Shown here: positions 39,250 through 48,044 of the stretch, in pieces
Numbering within the stretch: position 1 is the stretch's first letter
Layout: each line of letters starts with the position of its first letter
The notes under the pieces: model-generated
The model's input: the letters and a program-made list of their open reading frames with translations, nothing else
Database searches by the model: none
Told to the model about the DNA's origin: nothing
Made by a program: the position numbers and the translations under genes
DNA from: Maribacter algicola
GTDB lineage: Bacteria; Bacteroidota; Bacteroidia; Flavobacteriales; Flavobacteriaceae
Direction of reading: 5' to 3'
Assembly: GCF_003933245.1 (NCBI RefSeq)
Contig: NZ_QUSX01000002.1
Coordinates: 62,001-126,000, forward strand
Length of the DNA stretch: 64,000 bases

Positions 39250-42200
39250 TTACAATATTGTGCGGGTAGTTCCATTAAAATCATAGATAATAACCTCTTT
39301 CATGGGTGTTGTAATTTCAAATTTTCTTGATGACTGGGATAAGTAGCTATTCCCATAATAAAATTCCATTTTGGTCCTATTACCGTTTTCATAGGTGATA
39401 AAGGCTCCCGCATCAGTGGCTTTTAATGAAATTAGCTTATTTGAGGATGAGGAGTTTTTTTTGAATTTATATGCTTTTAGTGGTCCTTGATTTGCTCCTG
39501 CCAAAATGATGGGCTCCTCATTGGTATAAAAAGACACAATACTTTTTTGATCCTCATTTAAATACAGACCAGAGTTTAAGGTAGGTATAGGTTTAAAATT
39601 TCCATTTCCATTCCCCATCAAAAGAATCCCATTTGATGCATCGTAGTTACCGAACAATGGATCGGCTGAATTTTGATTACCACTTAAAAGTGCGTCCAGA
39701 TTGCCATCTTCGTCAAAATCTTTGATTAAAATACCATATACCGGTGCTACTTGGCTCTCTATGGGCAGTTCGTGGATTTTAAATCCTTTTTTCCCTAAAT
39801 TTTCTATGTATTTGCTAGTTAGTATTTTGGCATCTAGGACTAAATCGTTTTTACGATCGTTTTTGCGAAGAACATCGTCAAAATCAGCTTCGGAAAATGA
39901 TTTGTAATCCTTAAAACGTTTTTTATATGCTACTATCTGTGAAATTAGGGCGTCTCTGGTGTGTAGGGTGAACTCTTGTAATTTACCTTGATCATTCTTT
40001 TCAAAATATGAAAAAATAGGATCTATTTTACCATTGGCATCATAATCAGCAGCATAAACCCGTACAGGATGTTCGCTATCCGCCTTGATATAGGTATTTA
40101 AGCCAAAATTGCCTAATATATAGTCGGTATCGCCATCATTGTCAAAATCACCCCCAGCAATACTGTTCCACCAACCGGATGAATTCTCCAATCCTTTTGC
40201 GTTAAAAGGCGCTAGGGTCCCTTGTTCATTTTTGAAAAGCTGAATTTTTGTCCATTCTCCAACAACCATAAGGTCTATCCATCCATCGTTGTTAAAATCC
40301 GTCCAAAGGGCATCGTTGACCATACCTATCTCCTTTAAGATAGATGGTGTTACATCATTCAAAATACCGTTTTCATTCTTTAGCAGACTACTTATGGGGG
40401 AGGTGGGATAACTGCCTGGGCTTATTTTTCCGCCTACAAAAAGGTCTATATCACCATCACGGTCATAATCTGCCCCTTTGACAGGACCGCTACTGGAAGT
40501 ATTTAACGTTCCAGCGTTTTGTTTTGTAAACGTTCCATTTTCATTTATGTAAAATCGGTCTTGGTAGGCTTTTTTTCCTACAACAAAATCACTGCCTCCG
40601 CTTGCGACATAAAGGTCATTGTCCCCATCATTGTCAGCATCAAATAGTAATATGCCCATGTCCTCATAAACCGCATCTTCCAATAAGATTGAATCTTTTT
40701 TAAAAGTTCCGTTTTCTTGCGAAAACATAGTTAATGGACTTTTTGAAGAACCTCCAATTAATATATCGTCCAAGCCATCATTATTTATATCGCTAACTGA
40801 AATACTTGGTCCTTCTCGGGAATACATTTTATAGAAAAGCGGATCATTTTTGAAATCGATATAACTATTTTCTTTTTGTTCAAACTCTAATAGTAAAGTA
40901 TCTGTAACCTTTTTGAAAAGTGTATTTGGAATTATAAGGGGTCCTTTTTCACGATTGGGTTTATAGTCAATTGTTAAGCTAGTGTTGAGTGTAATCTCAT
41001 CTACCGTTTGATACTTTCCATCCGGCCAACGAACGGTTATGCTATCCAGTTCTTGGTTTTGGCCTAAACCAAAATGAATATTGTCTCCCATACTTGAGAG
41101 ATAGCCTCTTACATTTGAGTGGTAATAGCTTTGCTTTAATTTTCCATTGGAAAAAAGCTCCAAACGAGCACCAAAGGCATTTTGGTTTTTGCCGGTTCCA
41201 TGAAGTTTTATGGAAAGAAAATTTCCATGCCTTTCATTCCTTTCAATATTGTTTTCAATTGTATTATTCCGGTAAAAGAAGGCCGTATGCCCTAAATTGT
41301 TAACTGTAAGGTCCAAGTCACCATCGTTGTCAAAATCTGCAAATGCGGCACCATGTGAAAATGATGTTTCTGCTAGTCCCCATTGTTCAGTTACGTTTTT
41401 AAATTGTAAACTTCCTTGGTTTGAATACATGAAGTTGGACTTTTTTATGGGATTTAATTTCTCCAAGGTTTCTTGTTGATATTTTATACTGTACTCGTTA
41501 GAGCCAAACCGCAGTTTTTCTTTTAGACCAAGGGAAAAGTCCATGTCGGTCAAATCCTTATAATAGCCATTGGTGATAAAAAGATCAAGGGTTCCGCTAT
41601 TATCAAAATCTGCCCATAATGGGGCCCAGCTCCAATCAGTAGAATATATGCCTGTCAATGTGCCCAGTTCACTAAATTGAAAACTACCATCCTCATCAGT
41701 GCCTTGATTTATTTGTAATGTGTTTTTAACGTGTTGTTTGGCGTACCCCAAATCAGTTCTATAATTGAAAAGGTCATAGTTTACAGGGGCCATCATAAGC
41801 TTTCTACGACGGTTCGATTCTGGTAACATGTCCATAACCGTTATATCCATATAGCCGTCATTGTTAACGTCTGCGATGTCTACGCCCATACCATTGTAAC
41901 TTGTATGTCTTAGAAAATCATTTGCCTTTTCGTCAAAACCACCTTGTTTGTCATTGATATAAAGTAAATCATTTGTAATAAAGTCATTGGCCACATAAAT
42001 ATCTGGCCAACCATCGTTGTTGATATCATTTATGGCAAGACCTAGTGAATATCCTTCATTGATAATACCTGCTTCTTGGGAGATATCTGTAAATGTCTCG
42101 TCGCCATTGTTTCTATAAAGAATATCAACCGTATAGGAATTGCTGTTGGTATTTCTAGGTTTTGTTTGGTTACGATCATTCATTAACTGCGAGTTCACAA

Positions 42201-42765
42201 TAACAAATAAATCCAGGTCATTATCTTGGTCATAATCAAAAAAAGCGGCTTGGGTGCATATCCTTATGTCATTGACTCCAAATCTTGCAGCTTCTTCCTT
42301 AAATATTGGAACCCCATTAATATCGTTACCCTGATTGATGTATAGCAGATTGGGTTCATTTTGTCCAACGGTACAAACAAAGATATCTTGCTTGCCATCC
42401 CCATTAACATCTGCATAGGTGGAACCACTACTCCAAAAATTATTTTCAAGTTTGGATGTACTGGTTACATCTTTGAAATTCAGATTTCCTTTGTTGAGAT
42501 AAAGCTTAGAACTGGTATGGTTTCCAGAATAATATATGTCTTGAAGTCCGTCATTGTTAAAATCCGCTACTGAAATGCCAGCCCCATTGTAAAAATAATA
42601 GTTGTTGGCAAGACTTATTGAATCTGATTCGAATACTTGATTTGTAAAATCGAGGTGCGTTTCTTCAGCTTTCAATTTAGTGAAGATTTCCTTTTTTTTA
42701 AAGGAACAAGACATTGTATGCCCCAGTAAAATAATAAGTATACTATATTTTAGTGTTTTGAGCAT
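39250..42765 (-). CDS. FG-GAP/ASPIC-UnbV (CRTAC1-like) lipoprotein, first of tandem pair
   Basis: 1171 residues with lipobox GHTMSC (Cys20). Repeats of the type DFNNDGLQDIYYSG, DYDQDNDLDLFV, DFDNDGDLDLTV and DRDGDIDLFVGG fill the N- and C-terminal propellers; a central ASPIC/UnbV-like domain contains AFGARLELFSNG, NIHFGLGQN and ITVRWPDGKYQ. Same architecture as the next gene, with which it must have arisen by duplication. 73 bp after susD, so part of the SusCD transcript. In marine Bacteroidota such proteins accompany SusCD pairs; the ligand is unknown. Confidence 0.9.
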   Translation of the reverse strand: MLKTLKYSILIILLGHTMSCSFKKKEIFTKLKAEETHLDFTNQVFESDSISLANNYYFYNGAGISVADFNNDGLQDIYYSGNHTSSKLYLNKGNLNFKDVTSTSKLENNFWSSGSTYADVNGDGKQDIFVCTVGQNEPNLLYINQGNDINGVPIFKEEAARFGVNDIRICTQAAFFDYDQDNDLDLFVIVNSQLMNDRNQTKPRNTNSNSYTVDILYRNNGDETFTDISQEAGIINEGYSLGLAINDINNDGWPDIYVANDFITNDLLYINDKQGGFDEKANDFLRHTSYNGMGVDIADVNNDGYMDITVMDMLPESNRRRKLMMAPVNYDLFNYRTDLGYAKQHVKNTLQINQGTDEDGSFQFSELGTLTGIYSTDWSWAPLWADFDNSGTLDLFITNGYYKDLTDMDFSLGLKEKLRFGSNEYSIKYQQETLEKLNPIKKSNFMYSNQGSLQFKNVTEQWGLAETSFSHGAAFADFDNDGDLDLTVNNLGHTAFFYRNNTIENNIERNERHGNFLSIKLHGTGKNQNAFGARLELFSNGKLKQSYYHSNVRGYLSSMGDNIHFGLGQNQELDSITVRWPDGKYQTVDEITLNTSLTIDYKPNREKGPLIIPNTLFKKVTDTLLLEFEQKENSYIDFKNDPLFYKMYSREGPSISVSDINNDGLDDILIGGSSKSPLTMFSQENGTFKKDSILLEDAVYEDMGILLFDADNDGDNDLYVASGGSDFVVGKKAYQDRFYINENGTFTKQNAGTLNTSSSGPVKGADYDRDGDIDLFVGGKISPGSYPTSPISSLLKNENGILNDVTPSILKEIGMVNDALWTDFNNDGWIDLMVVGEWTKIQLFKNEQGTLAPFNAKGLENSSGWWNSIAGGDFDNDGDTDYILGNFGLNTYIKADSEHPVRVYAADYDANGKIDPIFSYFEKNDQGKLQEFTLHTRDALISQIVAYKKRFKDYKSFSEADFDDVLRKNDRKNDLVLDAKILTSKYIENLGKKGFKIHELPIESQVAPVYGILIKDFDEDGNLDALLSGNQNSADPLFGNYDASNGILLMGNGNGNFKPIPTLNSGLYLNEDQKSIVSFYTNEEPIILAGANQGPLKAYKFKKNSSSSNKLISLKATDAGAFITYENGNRTKMEFYYGNSYLSQSSRKFEITTPMKEVIIYDFNGTTRTIL

Positions 42766-42838
42766 ATATTATAGTAAAGTAGAAAAAGGTAGTTTGATAA
42801 CTTGTACCAAACTACCTTAATAAACTAACTTAAAACAA

Positions 42839-44332
42839 CTAATTTTGAGGCCATCCTGTTTGAGCAATTTCAGAAGGAGGTATTGGAAATATTTCATCTC
42901 CGGGTTGATAACCTCTTGCTCCAAGGAACTCCGTTCCTCTACCTCGATATACTACATCATAAAAACGTAGTCCTTCCATGGCCAATTCACTTCTGCGTTC
43001 ATCTAGAATAATATCACGAAGTTGATCTTGTGAAAGACCGGGGTTATTGGTTTCATTAACAGGCGGTAATCCTGCACGTGACCTAATTCTATTCAAAGGA
43101 TTTAGCGCATCTGCACTTACACCGTTTAGTTCATTTTCAGCTTCGGCTTTCAACAAAAGTATGTCTGCAAAACGAATGATTTTATAATTATAATTGAATC
43201 CGTTCCCAGCAGAATTGTTGAAATCCAGGCCGGTTAACTTTTTATGTCCAAAAAGACCGGCATTTTCGAAATGTGATCCATCGAATGGGTCAAAGGTACC
43301 ATCCCCGTTAGGATTTGGATACGGGTCTCCTGGCTGATAAACGGTTTCTCCCAACCGGATATCACCTGCTTCAAAATCGTCTACCAATTCCTGTGTTGGT
43401 GACATGGTTGCCCAACCAGCATTACCTACTTGTGGGGCGGAATACTTGGCTATAAAGTTGGAATTCCAATCACCTGCTGAACTCCAAATATCCAAGGATG
43501 TATTGGACAACGTATATTGAATCTCAAAAATGGACTCAACATTGTTATTCCCCCTTTCGTCAAAATTTTCTGCGAAGGTGGGCGCCAAATCATATCCTGC
43601 GGGACTTTCAATAACCAAGTCGGCATGAGTCTTTACTTGTGTCCATTCACCTCTCAAGGAGTGCACGCGGGCGAGCATCGCGTTAGCGGCGCCTCTTGTA
43701 GCCCTACCAACGTTTTCCGCATCATAAGTATCAGGTAGCATATCTGCGGCATCGTTAAAATCCTGGATTATAAAAGCCCAAGTTTCTTCAGCTGTTGCCC
43801 TTGGCAGTACTTCGTCATCGATAGCGGGAACAGATGTATAAATAGGCATACCCCCAAACCCTAAAACTAAATTCATGTAGTGCAGGGCTCTCAAAAAAGT
43901 TGCTTCGCCCAAAAGCCTAGTTTTGAGTTCTTCAGTGAAATCACCTCCAACTTCCATTTGTGAAACATTGTCCAAAACTTGGTTGGCACGGTTCACACCG
44001 CCCCAGGCCATGGCATAGAATTCACCAATTCTAAGATTGTTATCCGTAATGTTGAATGTTTCAAATTCTAAATATGCCGGTCTGTCACCTGCTCCAAATC
44101 CTCCTTTTACGGCATCACCTCCTGCAATATTCAAAATGTCAGGGTAGTTAAACCCGTAATAGTTCAAGTGTTGAAAACCATCATAAGCTGCGTTCGTCGC
44201 CGATATTGCATCTGCAGCAGTCTTATAGAAAGCGGTGGTAGTCAATTGATCCTGTGGCTCTAGGTCAATAAAATCTTCACAGCCGAGCAGTATCACTACC
44301 GAAAAAAGACTAAGAAAAATATACTTTTTCAT
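42839..44332 (-). CDS. SusD/RagB-family glycan-binding lipoprotein
   Basis: 497 residues with a lipoprotein signal (VVILLGC, Cys18) followed by EDFIDLEPQDQLTTTAFYKTAADA, the classic SusD N-terminus. Later landmarks are FLRALHYMNLVLGFGGMPIYT, ATRGAANAMLARVHSLRGEW (TPR-like region), YKIIRFADILLLKAEAENELNG, LNRIRSRAGLPP and ILDERRSELAMEGLRFYDVVYRG. It would bind the oligosaccharide as lid on the SusC transporter. 23 bp after susC. Confidence 0.95.
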   Translation of the reverse strand: MKKYIFLSLFSVVILLGCEDFIDLEPQDQLTTTAFYKTAADAISATNAAYDGFQHLNYYGFNYPDILNIAGGDAVKGGFGAGDRPAYLEFETFNITDNNLRIGEFYAMAWGGVNRANQVLDNVSQMEVGGDFTEELKTRLLGEATFLRALHYMNLVLGFGGMPIYTSVPAIDDEVLPRATAEETWAFIIQDFNDAADMLPDTYDAENVGRATRGAANAMLARVHSLRGEWTQVKTHADLVIESPAGYDLAPTFAENFDERGNNNVESIFEIQYTLSNTSLDIWSSAGDWNSNFIAKYSAPQVGNAGWATMSPTQELVDDFEAGDIRLGETVYQPGDPYPNPNGDGTFDPFDGSHFENAGLFGHKKLTGLDFNNSAGNGFNYNYKIIRFADILLLKAEAENELNGVSADALNPLNRIRSRAGLPPVNETNNPGLSQDQLRDIILDERRSELAMEGLRFYDVVYRGRGTEFLGARGYQPGDEIFPIPPSEIAQTGWPQN

Positions 44333-44355
44333 TTTTTAATTTTTATTAATTTTTA

Positions 44356-47300
44356 TTAAAATCCTACGTTTACACCAAGAGAGAATGTTCTAGGAATTGG
44401 ATAACGACCACGGTCTACCCCGTTTTCCAAGGCATTTCCCGCATTTGCACCAATCTCAGGGTCGAGTCCATATTCGTAATTATCAAAAGTCAACAAGTTT
44501 TGACCACCTACATAAATTCTAAAGTTACTAATTTGCATGGTTTCTAAAAGATCACTTGGAAGAGAATACCCTATTTGTAAGGAACGCAATCTTAGAAAGG
44601 AACCATCATGTATATAGTAATCGGAGTTTCTATAGTTGCCATTACCACTTCCTATGGCAGGAACGGTATTACTGGTTCCTTCACCTCGCCATGCATTTTC
44701 ATATAAGGTGGTAAATTTGTTGTCTGGTTTTGTAAAATCACCAGCTTGTTGAAAAATATTGGCGAATATCTCATTCCCCTGTACACCTTGCCATGACATG
44801 GAAAAGTCAAGGTTTTTATAGTTTATGTTTGCGGATAAGCCATACGTAAAATCAGGTATTCCACTTCCTAACTCGGTTTGGTCTTGAGAATCAACGATAC
44901 CATCTCCATTTAAATCCTTAAACTTGAAATCTCCTGGACTAGTGGTGGAAGCTTGATAGTAAACACCGTTTGCTGGATCTGGGTTTAAGGCATCTATTTC
45001 AGCTTGGTTTTGAAAAACCCCATCTACTTTATAACCATAGAATGTTCCTATGGGCAGACCTTCCTGAAAACGGATGGACAGTGATTCCCCATCTCTGATA
45101 ATTGGACTGCCATTATCATTTTCCACATTGTTGTTCAAAGTAGCCAAGTTGGCGTTTATAGACCAACTAAAGTCTTCTTTATAACCCTTAATGCCTAAAT
45201 CAAATTCGAGTCCTGTATTTCTAACAATACCCGCATTCACTGTTGGAAATTGGGGAACACCATTGACTATGAAACCATATGCAAAGGGTAATGTACCTGG
45301 CAACAATATGTCAATCTGTTGCTTGTCAAAATAATCAAAACTAAAGGTTATTTTTTTGTTCAAAAGACTTAAGTCAAATCCAATGTCTGTTTGCTCCGCT
45401 GTCTCCCATGTAATATTTGGATTGGCTGGCTGTGCAGAGAAATTGCCGGTATTGACGTTGCCTCCAAAGCCATAGCCTGCATTTGGAAAAAGTAAGGCAA
45501 GGTAATTGAAATCTCCAATTTCCTGGTTACCCAACTGACCCCAACTAGCTCTTAATTTTAGTTCGTCAATAAAATCTATCTTAAAAAATTCTTCATCGGC
45601 TATTTGCCATCCCGCTGAAAATGCCGGGAAAACACCCCACTTATTGCCTGGACCAAATTTTGAAGACCCATCTCGTCTTACAGATGCGGAGATAAAATAT
45701 TTACCTTTAAAATTATAGTTGACCCTACCTAGATAGGACATTAAAGACCAATCTACCAAATTTCCAGTTCCAATCCTTTCGGCCGCGGTACCAACTGCAA
45801 TCAAATCATTGGATACAAAGTCTGTAGCAGAGGTACTTTGTGATGAAAAACTTGATTTTTGCTGTGTAAAACCTACAAGTACATCAAGATTATGTTTCTC
45901 GTTGAACGACTTATTGTAGTTCAAGGTATGTTCTGCCAACCAAATCCATTCCTTACTATCGAATCGAGTACCGGTAGAAATAATATCGGGACTTCCATTG
46001 CCCGCTAGGGAGGGGGAAAATAGATTGGACCCACTTGATAGATAATCACCTCCCAAGTTTAATCTATACGTAAGATCTTCGAAAATATCATATTCGGCAA
46101 AAACATTACCTAGAAATCTAAATTGTTCAGCTTCATAAAACCTTTCGTCAGTAATATAAAGAGGTCCGCCTGATCTAATAAAACTTGTACCAACATCACC
46201 CGGTTGTCCTATACTACCATCCGGATTCCTTGCTGGAATAACGGGTGGTTGAATAACGGCTCGGCCAATTGCGGCATTAAAAACATCACTTTCGTTAGTT
46301 TGATTGTTTATGGATCTTGAAACCGTAAAATTATTACCAATCCTAAAACGTTTGCTTATATCATGTGATGTATTCACGCGCAAGGATAGCCGATCAAATG
46401 CGGTACCTCTAATAATACCACCCTGATCTAAATAGCCCAGTGAAAGTGCATATTTGGATACTTCATTTCCACCACTTACATTTAAATTCATATTTTGAAT
46501 TATGGCGGACTGAAATATTTCATCAATAAAATTTGTATTGGCAGGATTCGTATAATTTGGTGCAGCCCCTGAAAATTCAGTGATGTACTGTTGATAGGTT
46601 GGTCCATCCAAAATATCAAGGTCTTTCTCTTTGCTTTGAATACCAATTGAATAGTCCAAATTTAATTTAGGTACACCCGCTTTACCCTTTTTAGTGGTGA
46701 TGATTACAACACCGTTAGCAGCTCTTGACCCATAGATGGCACCTGAAGCTGCATCCTTTAAGATTTCTATAGACTCAATATCATTTGGGTTAATGGTATT
46801 AAGGGCACTTGGTGGCGTTCCACCACCACCTCCAGCGTTATTGTTGAATACGGGAATCCCATCTATAACATATAATGGCTCACTGTTCCCCGGGGTTCCA
46901 ATTCCTCTTACTCTTATGGATGTAGATCCACCTGGAGCACCCGAATTTTGAGAGACTTGTACACCGGCAACCCTACCAGCCAAAGCTTGGTCAAAGCCTG
47001 TAACAGTTTGTTGGGTAATGGCATCTGCAGAGATAGAGCTTATAGCACCGGTTACCTCCCTTTTCTTTTGGGTACCGTACCCAACCACGACAACCTCTTC
47101 TAATGCCGCAGCACTAGGGTTCATTGAAATGTTGTACGTTGATTGTCCACTAGTGATGGATATCTCCTGGGTTTCATAACCGATATAAGAAATTAAAATC
47201 GTGCTACTACTGCCAGAAAGTTCCAATGAAAAATTTCCATCAAAATCTGTTTGTGTACCATTGGTAGTACCTTTTTCCACAACACTGGCACCAGGTAAGG

Positions 47301-47505
47301 GAACTCCAGATTCATCAGTGATTGTCCCTGAAATAGTGCTTTGCTGTGGTGTAAATAATGTACTCATGGTTTTCGCGGCATGTACTTCCTTAAGAGGCGC
47401 CAGGGCAACAAATAAAAAAATCAATAGCGAAGCGTGTACCCAAAAATTACCTCTACGACGGTAGAAGCGTATTTTAGGATTTGGTGGTAATTGGATTTCT
47501 TTCAT
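44356..47505 (-). CDS. SusC/RagA-family TonB-dependent transporter
   Basis: 1049 residues. After a signal segment (about 25-44) come a carboxypeptidase-regulatory-like domain (about 57-130; ISGTITDESGVPLPGASV, SYIGYETQEI), a TonB-box region EEVVVVGYGTQKKREVTGAI, and the plug with SIRVRGIGTPGNSEPLYVIDG and SIEILKDAASGAIYGSRAANGV; the barrel ends in RTFSLGVNVGF. It imports glycan oligomers through the outer membrane with SusD. It opens the operon susC-susD-FG-GAP-FG-GAP(-araC). Its promoter has a near-consensus copy of the 65-bp element 168 bp upstream. Confidence 0.95.
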   Translation of the reverse strand: MKEIQLPPNPKIRFYRRRGNFWVHASLLIFLFVALAPLKEVHAAKTMSTLFTPQQSTISGTITDESGVPLPGASVVEKGTTNGTQTDFDGNFSLELSGSSSTILISYIGYETQEISITSGQSTYNISMNPSAAALEEVVVVGYGTQKKREVTGAISSISADAITQQTVTGFDQALAGRVAGVQVSQNSGAPGGSTSIRVRGIGTPGNSEPLYVIDGIPVFNNNAGGGGGTPPSALNTINPNDIESIEILKDAASGAIYGSRAANGVVIITTKKGKAGVPKLNLDYSIGIQSKEKDLDILDGPTYQQYITEFSGAAPNYTNPANTNFIDEIFQSAIIQNMNLNVSGGNEVSKYALSLGYLDQGGIIRGTAFDRLSLRVNTSHDISKRFRIGNNFTVSRSINNQTNESDVFNAAIGRAVIQPPVIPARNPDGSIGQPGDVGTSFIRSGGPLYITDERFYEAEQFRFLGNVFAEYDIFEDLTYRLNLGGDYLSSGSNLFSPSLAGNGSPDIISTGTRFDSKEWIWLAEHTLNYNKSFNEKHNLDVLVGFTQQKSSFSSQSTSATDFVSNDLIAVGTAAERIGTGNLVDWSLMSYLGRVNYNFKGKYFISASVRRDGSSKFGPGNKWGVFPAFSAGWQIADEEFFKIDFIDELKLRASWGQLGNQEIGDFNYLALLFPNAGYGFGGNVNTGNFSAQPANPNITWETAEQTDIGFDLSLLNKKITFSFDYFDKQQIDILLPGTLPFAYGFIVNGVPQFPTVNAGIVRNTGLEFDLGIKGYKEDFSWSINANLATLNNNVENDNGSPIIRDGESLSIRFQEGLPIGTFYGYKVDGVFQNQAEIDALNPDPANGVYYQASTTSPGDFKFKDLNGDGIVDSQDQTELGSGIPDFTYGLSANINYKNLDFSMSWQGVQGNEIFANIFQQAGDFTKPDNKFTTLYENAWRGEGTSNTVPAIGSGNGNYRNSDYYIHDGSFLRLRSLQIGYSLPSDLLETMQISNFRIYVGGQNLLTFDNYEYGLDPEIGANAGNALENGVDRGRYPIPRTFSLGVNVGF

Positions 47506-48044
47506 GTAGCTGTTAGTTAAGTGAAATTGTTAATTTAAATGTTCGAGTATACTTATCAGTTTATTAATTCTGAATTTTATGAGAAATCATAGAATTAATA
47601 ATATTTTAAAAATAATGTTCAATTATTATGTTTTCGATAAAATATGTCCTATAAAATCATAATATAATAATTCAAAAATATCTGAATGATTCTACACAAT
47701 CTACCATTCCTATTGCTATAAATGATACTTTTTTTGCTGTGTTTGTGAATAAAGATGTAAAATTGATGTTTTTGAACATCAAATATTTACATACTGTAAA
47801 AATTATCTTCTCATGAATGACAATTCTACAAAAGAGTATCATTAAAAAATCCGTAACTGCTATTTTTAATCGTATTAGCTAATCTTTTTAGCTTGCATTG
47901 AGTATCTGGCATAATTTGCCGTGTGTATTTACGCTTTTGTATTTGGGTTGTTCGGTTATTAAATGGCAAAGGCACCAAACAATTAAATTAGAATATGAAT
48001 ACAATTACCAAGGACGGTATTACAGAATACACGGTCTATTTTTG
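47506..48044. other. 539-bp intergenic region upstream of susC
   Basis: Holds the susC promoter element (47673-47737), a 167-bp AT-rich leader, and, farther away, an isolated AGTATCATT on the plus strand (47835-47843) without the other parts of the element. The 3' part lies downstream of the GH95 gene; no convincing terminator hairpin was found. A 60-residue plus-strand ORF (47898-48080) runs into the GH95 gene and is not believed. Confidence 0.6.
47673..47737 (-). promoter_or_regulatory. 65-bp regulon element, copy 4 (susC promoter)
   Basis: On the minus strand, position 1 is GCAAAAAAAGTATCAT (47737-47722), position 22 GCAAT (47716), position 33 GGTAGAT (47705) and position 58 the -7 box TATTTTTG (47680-47673). 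This copy is closest to consensus. The box ends 167 bp before the susC ATG, leaving a long leader. Confidence 0.88.

Noticed and set aside
35922..39284. Longer start for the second FG-GAP protein
   Set aside because: It overlaps the preceding gene and hides the lipoprotein signal that begins at 39248.
47835..47843. AGTATCATT on the plus strand upstream of the susC element, seeming to form an inverted pair with it
   Set aside because: Only the central 9 bp match; the poly-A start, GCAAT, GGTRGAT and TAnnTTTR parts are absent at the required spacings and no gene follows in that direction.
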